A DNA stretch of 64,000 nt from the NCBI GenBank assembly GCA_001939145.1, contig LSRX01000682.1:167093-231092 (forward strand). The letters are read 5' to 3'. Shown here in pieces: positions 10,633 through 21,737 of this stretch (the first letter of the stretch is position 1; each line of letters begins with the position of its first letter). Both the position numbers and the translations under genes were made by a program. The notes beneath the pieces are model-generated. The model had not been told where the DNA came from. It searched no databases and was given only the letters and a program-made list of their open reading frames with translations. Origin of the DNA: Symbiodinium microadriaticum (Eukaryota; Sar; Dinophyceae; Suessiales; Symbiodiniaceae).

Positions 10633-11204
10633 AGGGGGAGCGGAAGGTGCGGTGGGGGAGAAAACGGGGTCAACGCTGCCTACACACGGCTCAAACCGCC
10701 TAAGCTGGGCAGGCACCGCGCGTAGCGCAGTCCGCACCCTCCACTGAAAATGCTGTCGGGTACCCCCCCCCCCACCCCCCGGGCGGCCTCGTGCGCGCGA
10801 TTTGGGTGGAGGGAAAAAGGGAGGTTTTCACCTCCCAACGTATCCGAAGACCCATCCAACACGCCGCCAGGGTCGGCAGATCCTAAAGAAGCATCCCAGA
10901 CTCGGAAGCTATCGGTTTAGGGTTTAGGGTTTAGACCCTCAACTTCGGATAGAACGATGGGTCTGAGTTGCTAGGCTTTTACTTGGAGAAGGTACCCCTA
11001 GAAAGCCTTCGCCCGAAGAAGAGCCGATCCCAGGATCTGGTATTCCCGGGCACAAAGTGCAGGCTGCCAGCCAGATGGCCTGACTTACCAAGCTCTCATC
11101 AACGCCGCATCCAAGAAGGGCAGCTTGGTGGCTTAAGGGCTTCTAGGGTTTTTCAGTACCACCCTGTGGCCCTTCTCCGCTCCTTTTTTGGTGGGTTCCC
11201 ATAA

Positions 11205-11250
11205 TTATATATATATATATATATTTATTTATTTATTTATTTATTTTTAT
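11205..11250. repeat. (TA)n-(TTTA)n microsatellite
   Basis: About 20 bp of alternating TA are followed directly by TTTA units. Confidence 0.9.
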
Positions 11251-12870
11251 AAGGGAACAAGGGCAGCCTCATGATGAAGGGGGCTAGGGGGAGAACCTAG
11301 GTGGAGGGTTTGGGGCTCAGGGCTCAGGTCTTAGGTGTTGCAGTTTCTTTCAGTAACATCAGATTATACTGGCGATGTTAATACGGTTTTTTCAGTGGAG
11401 TTACACGCGGGTGATAGTACTGGAGACCCAAGGCTGTTATCATTCGTGCATGATTGTCATGCTTTGCCAGCACAGCATATGTTTTCTCTTAACGGTCGAC
11501 GGTTGAAGCCCCTCCAGAAACACGCCCTACACCGTAGTGTGCGACCCCCGGGCTAGAGAACCCTTGACCTCTAACTCTAACCCTGGGTCCCTTGGGCTCA
11601 GCTTAGAGTACCCCCTCCCCCCCCCCCACCACCGACGCACCGGTTTAGAGTTCAGGAATCCAGGAATTGTGCTGTGAAAAAGGCCCAAGATCTCAAATCC
11701 CAAACCCAAAAGGAGCACCCGGACCCTACTCCTCAAACCTACTTGAGAGTATCCAAGAACCCCTTCTTCAAGGCTTATAGGATCTGGGTTGTTGGGTTCA
11801 GGGTTTCGGGTAGGTTTGAAGTTTAGAGCAAGCGACACGAGGGGCACTCAAGATCTTGAGCTCCGAATCCCAAAGGTGACATGGCGGCTGCTGAGGCGTG
11901 GTTGAAGCTGGCCGAGGGGGAAGGCATTACGCCCACACTTAGCATGATGCACCTTGACTGCTGGAGTTAGCATTGTACCTGAACTTACCACAAGCCGTTT
12001 TTCCTATGCTCCCGAAAGCTGTTGGACTAGGGCTTGTCATCCTGATCCTTCCAGGAGAGTAGGTTCCCCTAATGCTCCCAGTATACAAACAGCATCTACT
12101 CAATCTACTTTCGGGGTCTAAAGTCTCGAGATAGTACCTACTTTGGGTTATTTGTGGCTCCAGGGTTTTATTTAGAGCTCTACGGTTTTATTCGGAGCTC
12201 CAGGGTTTCTAGGAGGTTCAGGTTGACGGTAGCTAAAGCTTTCTCCTTGTAGGAGCTTCTCAGTTCCACTGCCACAAAGGCGCACGAATGCCAACCCCCA
12301 AAGCCCAACGCCCACTACCCGCTAAACCCTAAACCCTAAACTAAACCTTACAAACCCTAAACTAAACTCTACAAACCCCAAACTCAGCCCTTTAAGCCCC
12401 AAACTAAACCCTAAACCCTAAACCGTGCCCCCCCTCACCTGGCTGGCCGCCCCCCCCCCCCCCCCCCAAACCCGCATGGCACTGTGGCGGGAGCACCGAA
12501 TCAGGAAGTTCACGAGCACTAGTCGGACTTTGCAGTGAAATTCGGCGAACCGCCTGGTGTCTGTCGGGTGTGCCGCGAACGCTAGCAAAGCCGAATCCTG
12601 CTTATCCCTCAAGTAAGAGTCCCACAGTGGCACCAGCCCCAAATTCGAAATCAGGTTCGAACACAAGTCACAAGTCTTTTCGCTCAAAACGTTTTTCGGT
12701 CGAAACGTTTTGCTCAAATCTTCTGCATCCAGTCCCTTGACACGTTCCATAAATCCTACACCTCAAAGCTCTAGATCCACAACCCTCAACTCTAGATCCT
12801 AAGCTCCCAAAAATCCCATATACCTTAAAATCTTGAGCCCTAAACCCCTAGACCCCGAAACCCTCCACCC

Positions 12871-12964
12871 TACCCATAGGCCCCTAAGTAGTTCCCTCTT
12901 ATGGTCTATATTTAGAATCCCATAAGGTAATCCCAAAAAGGAACTGCTTAGGGGCCTATGGGTA
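12871..12964. mobile_element. foldback/MITE-like element with 25-bp arms
   Basis: TACCCATAGGCCCCTAAG at 12871 onward pairs with CTTAGGGGCCTATGGGTA ending at 12964. The 25-bp arms differ at one position. The interior also has a CTTATGG/CCATAAG pair, so a long hairpin is possible. There is no coding potential. Confidence 0.55.
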
Positions 12965-14323
12965 AGCCCTTCGCCCAGGAACTCCCTAATGGCGTCCTCG
13001 GCCCGGGACGGAGATGTGGAGAGTACGGCCAGATGGCTACCCCGGATCGAAGCTGGCCGTAACCCTCAAAACCTGAACCCTAAACGGGGGTTGTAGGGTC
13101 CAGGGTTTAGGGTTTTGGGGGTGTTGATGTGTTGGGGATTTTAGAGTCTGGGGTTTGCAGGGTATTGGTTCGGGGGTGTAGGGTTTGGGGCCTAGGGCTA
13201 GTAGGGTTCCTGATTATGGCTGTGACTCTAGTATACTCCCGAACTCTGTTCGATTTGTTAAGGCTCGTAGTTATCAAAGCGGGTTATAATTATAGAGCGG
13301 GTTAATTTAGAGATTTCAGATTCAGGATTCTATCATGCTGTGGGGCTTTGGGCTTTACGGGTGCTGTGGACACCTATCGGGCATAGGATTTAGGCTTGTA
13401 AACATGTGGTTTCGGATTAGGCTTAGATTTTTCAATTTTGGGAGGTTTGCATCCATAAAATAAAGGACCGAATTTAGAAGCTATACATCTGGCTTACGGT
13501 TCGAAAGCTTGGCGGGATTGGATATATTGACGCAGGTTTTCTTTGCATCCGCAGAAGTTCCTGTTTAAGATCTGAGTCTAACAGGGCTCTGGCTAACATA
13601 GGTGTCTGAATGGTGAATAGTATTACCTCCTTAGAGTTACCTTCTTAGGCTCCCTATCCGTTTGCACTGCATAATGTACCACCTTCCTCAGGCTTGCATG
13701 AATTTGAGTTTGCTCAGGTGATTGTTGCAAGGGTGTTTGGCCATTTATTGTCTTTGCAACCCCAAGCCCTTGACATATGTCTCAGGCACCAATCCACATC
13801 GAAAGTTTTGAAACCCTAAGGCTTAAAGACGTTAAGGACACCCAACTGAAACTCTAGGACCTTTTCAGGTGGGTGGAGCCTTATAGAAGGTCTATATACC
13901 TTATAGAAGCCTTCTAGAAGCCCTATATACCCTAAAACTCCCCACCTGTAGTTTCCTTTAAGAAACCCTCGACCACAGCGATCCCAGGAGAAAGCGGGGT
14001 TGAGACCGAACGTGGTGACCTACACGCCATCTGGCATCAAAGGGCCCCTAAACCCTCCACGCCATCTGGCATCAAAGGGCCCCTAAACCCTCCCTAAACC
14101 CTAAACCCTGAACCCTCAACCCTCAACCCCAAACCCTAAACCCTAAACCCTATAAACCATAAACCCAAAGCCTTCGACCCCAAAGCCCAAAACCTCAGAC
14201 CCGAAACTTTAGAGGGATCCTTAGAAGGGGGAGAGTACTCCGGGGACTTGGGATGCTACCACTTTTAAATACCCTCTCTGACCCCCACCTAAGCCCTAAA
14301 CCCTACACCCCTTTCCCCCCCCC

Positions 14324-14337
14324 NNNNNNNNNNNNNN
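14324..14337. other. 14-N sequence gap
   Basis: A run of 14 N lies within a poly-C tract; the homopolymer probably caused the break. Confidence 0.95.
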
Positions 14338-16560
14338 CCCGAAACCCATAGGGCTTTCGGGATTTGTGCTGGTCCGGCTTGCGGATAGATCCCTAAAAGG
14401 AACCCTGAAAGTACCCCTGTTCCTCTTAAGGGACCCTAGTTCCTAAGTCCATTGATCCTCCAAGATGAGCTTTGGGGTTTTGGGTTTGAGGCGGCTTTCT
14501 GGGGGATTCGGGAAAACAGAGTGGAGCGCGACATGATAGGCCTAATTCTCGTGCGTCCTCCTGCCTCCGCGTCTAGCGTTCCGCATCCCGAGCTCTGGGG
14601 CTTGAGGTTGTTGCCTACCTGAAGCTACCGGAACCTTCTTATCACCCCTAATGTCTCTGTCTCAAACCCGAAACCCTACACCGTGCCCTAATGATCATTA
14701 TTATTATTATTGTTACTACGATTATTATTGTTATTACTACTATCTTCACTCTAATTATTGCCATTATTGTTATTATTCTTGTTATCTGTTAGTAATACAT
14801 TATGATCAGTTTCTATTCTTGCTCTTCTTTTCAGTACACCAGCCCAGGGCCCCAAATATGCCCCTAGACTCTTCGAAGCCCCAAACTCGCGGATCCCAGG
14901 ACCATCATCAGTGCAGCTGCCAAGGCAGGAAACCTCTCCATGGCAGAACACTGGTACAAGGCGCTGGTCTCGGAGGTTTAGGGTTTAGGGTCTAGGGTTT
15001 AGGGTTTAGGGTTTAGTTCTCTAGAAAGTCTAATAAGGGTCGTGGTTTAGGGTTGAATTAGTGTTTAGGGTTTAGGGATGTCTCGGGCTCTGTGGACTTG
15101 GATTTGGGATCCGGGTCTTCGTTTGTTTCGCCAGGGGGGTGGAGTCCAATACAAGACTAAATAAGTACCTATACTAGTTTGGGGGTTCCTTAATTATAAC
15201 CGTAGTATCACATACCCCAAAACCCTATTCTAATGATTAAGTCCCCTACATTATGACTCCAAGGGCTGCTTTCACTTGCGATTGAGTTGGGTAGCATTCA
15301 GGGGCGGTGCCGTTGATTTGAATCAACGCAATTCGCTGTACTACTAAGAATGGTGACAGCAAGAGAAATTAAATGAAGAACAATGTTATGTGTAACAGTC
15401 CGAGCCAGAGTCAGAGCTAAAGTTAGAGATAGAACAACAATGAATGATAAAATGCTCTATGTTTTTATAATCACCAGAGTAATCATCATGGTTTATGCCA
15501 ATAATCTTAAATAATAGCGGAATTCCTAGCAGTAACAATCGTCGCAGTCGTAGCATGTCATAGTCAGAATAACCTCATGTGTACTCCTCTCGGGCATGAT
15601 GCAGAGCTCAGATTGTGTGTTTTCTGCTAAATCCTAAGCCCTAATTAACCCTGAAGCCGTAAACAGCCTAAACCCTAAACCCTAACCTTACAGCCGTAAA
15701 CACCCTAAACCCTAAACCATAAACCCTCAACCCTAAACCCTAAACCCTAAAAGGGTTTTTTAGTCATATGTAGGGTTGAGGGTTTAGGGTTGTGTGCAGG
15801 GTTTAGTAGGGTTCCCGAATCACGGCACTTCAGCCCACCGTCAACCGGACACCTCCTGCCACTCCAAACCCTAAAGCCATGGCCTGCAAGCCCTCTAAAC
15901 CCTAAACCCTCTAAACCCTATAAACCCTGGACCCTAAACCCTAAACCTCCACTCTTACCTGTCAATTTTTGGAAATCCCCCCAAAACTCGCACAGCCCGA
16001 ACCTCCAAAGCCCCAACTCACCAAATGGGTGCCCACCTGACCTTTTGCCTCAGCCGAGAAGCAGGCCGACACCCCAACTTCCCAAAACCCCCGCTGACCG
16101 TCCCAGAAAGGCACACCACACCCTACCTAAACCCTAAACCCGAAACCCTAAACCCTAAACCCGAAAAGCCTTAAAACCCTACCTAAACCCTAAACCCTAA
16201 AAACCCTATAAACCCTATAAACCCTGCAAGCCTTACACCCCTAAACCGTGGCAGGTCGCCGAGCAGAAAGGGGTGACTCCGATTCCCGGCTCAGATTCAG
16301 GGGCCTTCGGGCTTTTCTTAGGGCTCACAGGACTAGGGTTTAGGGGTTTAGGAGTTTAGGGTTTAGGCTTTGGGGGTTTAGGGTTTAGGGGTTTAGGGGT
16401 TTAGAGTTGTTGAGGGTTCTAAAAGTGCTTGAGGGCAAGGCTTCGTAGATTCACTGGCTTCGGGATCCGTGTCCTGGACAACTCGGCTTTTCGCACGGGC
16501 GATTAGGCGTGTGGGTCTCTCGTAGAGAAGGTTCAGGTTTTTGGTTTATACTTTATACTG

Positions 16561-16660
16561 TTGATGATATAAATCCTTAGCATTACCTTATTAAGGATCC
16601 TAAACTATGGGAATTATGGTGGATTCCTTATTATGGATAATGCAGGAGTTATATCATCAA
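16561..16660. mobile_element. MITE-like element, family M2
   Basis: Exactly 100 bp is bounded by a perfect 12-bp inverted repeat, TTGATGATATAA and TTATATCATCAA. The interior matches the element at 730-828 in inverted orientation. An 11-bp piece of the same end (TTGATGATATA, 16766-16776) abuts the LINE-A 3' end. Confidence 0.65.
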
Positions 16661-16795
16661 TCGTGCTACAGTGCTTCTGCCATGGGAGAGAGGGAGCCCG
16701 AATCCTTAAATCTTCAACCTTACACACGAAACCGCTGTTTTAAGCCCCAAGCCTAAACCCTAGGGTTGATGATATAGCACACACTTGCCTGTGAT

Positions 16796-16826
16796 GCGGG
16801 TGCACAGCTCGCGCAGTGCAGCCCGC
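16796..16826 (-). promoter_or_regulatory. LINE-A 3'UTR stem-loop (copy 3)
   Basis: Same hairpin as at 2526-2556: GCGGG/CCCGC and TGCAC/GTGCA arms around a 10-nt loop, about 30 nt past the ORF2 stop on the minus strand. Confidence 0.5.
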
Positions 16827-16854
16827 GGCGGTCCGAACTCCAAGAGTGAAAACT

Positions 16855-19800
16855 TTAAAGAGGCCTCGCCAAGACTGCCTTGCTGCCAGCAGCCCTGCCC
16901 TGTACAAAACGGCCTAGACCAGTGCGAGCCCGAAGCACGTCAGAAGTAGGAACACCAATGGTAATACCGTCAAGGACGAACCCAACCCCAAGATCCGAAC
17001 GATTAATACCATCAGTCAAAAGAGAATCCAGCCCCAGGCCTCGCAGCGCCGGGCGAATCCCCCGTCTAAGAAGGCTCAGTCGCACAGCCACTGTGTGGGC
17101 TGGCGGGGAAAAAGCCAGAGTGTTGGCAGCAACCCATTTCCCATGAACGTCACAAACAGGATAAGGGTCAACCCCATGATCATGAAGAATAAAAACCAAC
17201 TCCAACCAAGACAACACATGGGCATCGGTTGCCAAGGAGTCCTGCCTAAACAAGAAATCGCAAACAGTCTCAGCGAAAGAATTCGGAAACTCGAAAATGC
17301 ACGAGCCCAGCTGCGATCGCCAGTCCAAGGAAAGCACATCTTCAAGATCAACCAGCTTGCTTGAGCACCCAGTCGGCGGGGCTTGAAATTCCTCATCATC
17401 CTCGGCGGCGTGGTTGGCTTGCGACGTGGAATGCCGGCTATGTTCGGCTATTCCGAAGAAGATGGCTCGCAGGGCCCGCAATGCCTCAAGCGTGGTGTTG
17501 TGGTACTGCAGCGCCGCCGCATGCGTTGTCCGCAGGGCATGGGGTCGATTTCGATTCGCCAGCCCGGCCAAAGTGTCTGCATGACCATTGTGTACGGCCA
17601 ACCAATCCTCGAAAGGGCTGTCTGTCAAGCCTTTGTCCAGATGTGAAGGCGTGTGATGCACCAGGAAGTTAGCTTGAGGAAGCTGTTCCAGCAAAGCTGC
17701 CAGCTCAGTCCAGAGATCGGAGTCCGCGTTCGAGGGACGTGGGCGGCCATCTTGTAGTGCATGGACACCTTCCACCACATTGAGCGCATCAGACCATACG
17801 ATGCACGGCTGTCTTGTGAAGATGGCCCAACGGGCCGCTGCCTTCATAGCACAGAGCTCCGCTCGGGGTGCTGACTGTAAAAGTCCAGGAACAACACCAC
17901 ACGCCAGAGCGGTAGCACCATGAGCATGTATCAGGCCCCAGCCTGCCAACGCCAGATCCGGGCAGGCAAAGTCCAGGCAGGAACCATCTGTAAACACATG
18001 CTGCCAGCCATCCCCAAACCCTGAACTGAAGAAAACCCCCGTGGTATCGGCAGTGGCTTGCAACATGCCACGCAAAGCGGGCAAGTGCGGCCCTATGGGT
18101 GTGACGGGAAGCCACATACTGTAACCATACATGCTGCCAGCCATCCCCAAACCCTGAACTGAAGAAAACCCCCGTGGTATCGGCAGTGGCTTGCATCATG
18201 CCACGCAAAGCGGGCAAGTGCGGCCCTATGGGTGTGACGGGAAGCCACATACTGTAACCATGCATGCTCCAGGAGTCTCCGCAGTAGCATCAAAGGAAGA
18301 GTCAGGAAATTGTGCAGGAGCCCTTCATGGTCCATAACCAATGGTGGTGTCTGCACACTCCACCCGATTTGCGCGAAAACCTGAACCAGCTTGGTAAAAG
18401 GACCATGCAACTGGCGGCCATCGTATCTCGCCGCAAAAGTGCGCCAGTGCGAGAGCAAATTCGGCAGTTTGCCCGCCATGCGCCGCAAGTCGCGAGCACA
18501 ACACCAGAGTTGGTAGAAGCCTGGGTCGGCCGTGACTGGGGAGGACAGGCTTAACCTTAAAAGCGAGCTGACACCTGCAGGGCGAATTTTGATGGCGGTC
18601 GTGGCAGCTGTCCGAAGCTGCTGCAGCTGAGCCTCGGCAAGGGGAACTCCTGCGATGCCATGCATGGCCTTGGCCCAGCATTTGCTCGGCAAGGTGTGGA
18701 TCTTGAGACAGGCGGGTGCACGGGACCTGGCAAGAGCTTTCCAGGTGGGTCCCAAGGCTTGGCATCTGTCCTTCAGTGCTGCATTGCGAACAGACGCACC
18801 GAATGACATGATTCCACCAAGCTCACGTGTGGCCTCCACCACCGGTGGGCCCAAACAAGCAATGGATCTGCGGGCGGAAGCATCAGTGGCCCAGACATAG
18901 GTCTTAGAGGCATCCAATGTTAACTGCAACATGTCCATGAAGCACTGCACCGAGTTGAAGGCCCGAGCAAGATCAAAGGGAGTCCGAGCCAAACAGGCAA
19001 GGTTGTCAACGTAGCTGAGGGGGCGAACCGGTGGAAGAAAAGCCTTCATGTAGATGTGGAAGGCCCAATCAGCCAGGAACATGGCCACCGGTGACAGGGG
19101 ACATCCCTCCGGAAATCCACAAGAAGAGAGAACAGGTGGGCTCACTTGACCTCTAACCAGAAATCTTCTCTCCGTGGATTGAAGAAAAGTGCTCCACGGT
19201 CCCAGGAGGCGAGCTGGAAATCCAACATGAGCCGCCATGCCGAGAAGTGGCAGACGAGGAAGGTGATTGAAGCATTTCACAATGTCAGTCGACATGCCGA
19301 GCAGCCGATCACCAGTCTGACAGCATTGCTCAACCTCAAGCTGCACTGCATACCAAAGCTCAGTAGTTTCATGACCCGGGATAAACCCAAAAAGATCTTC
19401 AGGAACCAATCCTCGGAGGATCCTCAAAACCTGTTGCGCTCGGATGCCTGCCCAGGCCCTGTAAATGATTGAATACACACAGATGGGTCTGTAGCCTTGT
19501 GTGTCGGTGCGGCCGTTGTCTTTGCTGAGCAAGCAAACAAATCCAACCAGAAGCTGACGAGGCCACGGCTGCGTCTCGGCTTCAATTGCCCGGAGCAACC
19601 CGAGGAGCTCAGCAGTGCGCTGAGGCGGAAGCTTGAGGAGATCGTCCCGAGCCCAGCCGTCAGGGCCACGAGCAGCCCGAGGCTTGAAACGACGCAGTGC
19701 GCGAGACCACATAGAGGCATCTATGTCCGGCAAGTCAAAGGGTCGCGACGGCAGAAAGGCACGAACGAAATTCAGAAATCGGCTCCAATCCACCGATGTG

Positions 19801-21731
19801 TGTTGCTGCCAACGTGCAGCCCAAACAGAAACGAATTCAGAGTGAACATCGGCCACAGAAGAGAGGGTCTGTACTTGCTCAAGTTCAAGACCGATGGAAG
19901 AAACGGGAGAAGCCAAGGTGCAAACATTGTCTTCACAAGAGATCAAGTCCACTGGCTCACCATCGATGGCCCAAGCGGAGGTACCACGTAAATCTAGTGG
20001 TCCTTCCACGTGCACCTGCACTCCCGAAGAAGCCGTCGCCAAAATGGCATGAGAACGGCGGAATTGCAAAGTGTCCACCTGCTCCGGGGCGGGTGCCCGC
20101 AATTCTTTTTGGATCTGGGCAAGGCTTTTGTCGTATTTGGCATCCAGTATCTTCGTTCGGTGACGCAAATGCCAGGATTCCAGCTTTCTAAAGTTGTGAC
20201 GGAAGTCTTCATGAATGGCACGGATACAGCTCTCATCCGGAACAGTGCGAGGAAGGGCGGCCGGACTGCCAACTAGTTTTGCCGGGCGTGATCGCCACCA
20301 AGATTCGAAGCCGTACCGGAAGCCCCGGGCGTGGAGAATGGACCGCCAAAGGTCTAACCTGTAACTGACAGCGGAGGGGGCAAGATTTCCAGCTTTGACT
20401 GCATGTGCCAATGACTGAAGACGTCGGAGCTGCTGGAACCACCTGCGGACTTCTGTACTTAATCCATCATGAACCAGAGAGTCCTCACCAGGACGGCTGG
20501 CTTTCAGGGGCCTCTGTGGGCCAGCTCGGCTGTGTTGAGGGGCCGTGCGAGAGCCACGACCAAAACAGTTTGTTGGGAGTCGGCTGTTGGGAAGAGCCTT
20601 GACGTGACCATCTAGGCTGCGCTCCACCGCACGAGAGAAGGAGGCAAACCAAGCAGTCGATTCCTGATGCGGGACTGAGTCGTGCACCCCCAATCGATGC
20701 CAAGCATCGAGTTGCACATCAGCCCAAGGTATCTCAGCAGAAAGGGGCCAGGTAGTCTCAGGAACGGCGTGGCCCGGTAGAGAAAAACCTGCCCGAAGGG
20801 TGGCATGCTCTTGAAAGGTATCAAAGAGCGAAACCTGAGTGAGGTGAGCAGCCGCCTCAGGGGACATCCAAATGAAGTCCCGGCGTGTGGCACCTTTGCA
20901 TGTAGGCTGTGGTTCTTGAGCCCATCGATTAGAAGCGGCATCTTGTGCCTCAACCCAGCCTTGTGCTCGCCACAATTGGCATTGCTGCAGGTGCGAGGAA
21001 TCATGATTGAAATCGCCACAGATGATACGAAACCCCCTAGCTCCCAGGACCACTTCCCGAGTCAAAAAGCTAAGGAGCTCATCCGTGCGGGCAAGGGCAT
21101 CAGGCCAGGTAGGGCCTCGAGGATACCCGTAAACAGATGCAACGGTGAGGGCCGTCGATTCATGAAAATGCTGAGCAATCATCACTCGACCTGTCTGGTA
21201 TAGGCCAGCTGGCCAACAAACTGTATAGTCGCGGCACGGGAAATCCGAAACTTGTAAAACCCCCGTCCATGTGCCCGCCCAAAGGCTATTGGAACGAAGA
21301 GGTGCAGGGGCACCGGAGAGGATGCTGGCATGTCGATTGTGCGCCTTGGCACAAAACCGGAACTGCTGGCGAGAACTCGGGAAGGTCACCGCCGACAGCT
21401 GCGTTTCAGAAAAGCTGTGCACTCCGAAACCCCAATCGGAGTAAAGTGACTCCTTGGCACGGAGTCCAGAAGGATTGCTGGTACTGACATAGAAGTCCGC
21501 TGCAGGACCAGGGTGGTCTGCTTCACCAAAACGAACAGAAGCGAAAGAGGGAGTGCGATGTGCAGACACGGGGAGGCCCCCACAAGCACTGGCTGCCAAG
21601 GTTATGATCCCAAAGGTAGAACCAGAGAGGAGCTGGCAAAGATACCAGCAGACGCAGAGCAAAAGTTGCAGGGGGCGTCTGGCGGTGGCCGGCCCGTCGC
21701 GGCGCCCAACACGACGACCGGGATGGCCTAG
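16855..21731 (-). pseudogene. LINE-A ORF2, inactivated by deletion and tandem duplication
   Basis: Endonuclease and reverse transcriptase are intact from 21731 down to about 18270 and match copy 1 except for a few substitutions (for example DLP to DFP, MVL to MFL and PDT to PVT). Relative to copy 1, the 308 bp equivalent to 3821-4128 are missing, with GCGG at both edges. This removes the CCHC zinc knuckle and shifts the frame. A 133-bp tandem duplication (17997-18129 and 18130-18262) spans the junction. The frame then ends at 18093. RNase H and the C-terminus persist as a separate open frame, 16855-18150. The frame is open upstream to the ORF1 UGA with no AUG before the endonuclease. The element could be mobilised only by help from another copy. 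Confidence 0.9.
17997..18262. repeat. 133-bp tandem duplication inside LINE-A ORF2
   Basis: Two adjacent 133-bp units (17997-18129, 18130-18262) differ at only about two positions. Both contain the 308-bp deletion junction, so the deletion came first and the duplication followed. Confidence 0.9.
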
Positions 21732-21737
21732 TCAATG
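21726..21737 (-). promoter_or_regulatory. candidate readthrough stop between LINE-A ORF1 and ORF2 (UGA CUA G)
   Basis: Reading the minus strand, ORF1 ends CAT TGA and continues in the same frame CTA GGC CAT CCC GGT CGT into ORF2 with no further stop. UGA CUA G is the established leaky context for programmed stop-codon readthrough in animals and viruses. ORF2 has no AUG before its endonuclease. Readthrough itself is inferred. Confidence 0.6.

Larger units (their letters stand above)
10633..16560. other. gene-poor interval with telomere-like tracts
   Basis: No credible coding sequence is seen. Contents are telomere-like CCCTAAA/TTTAGGG clusters (about 12313-12424, 14087-14160, 14975-15020, 15650-15760, 15884-15950, 16126-16230 and 16331-16405), homopolymer C runs, a TA/TTTA microsatellite (11205-11250), a TTA-rich stretch (14695-14790), a hairpin (12871-12964), a short tandem duplication near 14030-14095 (CCACGCCATCTGGCATCAAA) and a 14-base N gap (14324-14337). 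Confidence 0.6.

Noticed and set aside
21732-21734. UGA as a reassigned sense codon rather than a stop
   Set aside because: The helicase and LINE-B ORF2 also end in UGA at sensible C-termini, so general reassignment is unlikely; context-dependent readthrough fits better.
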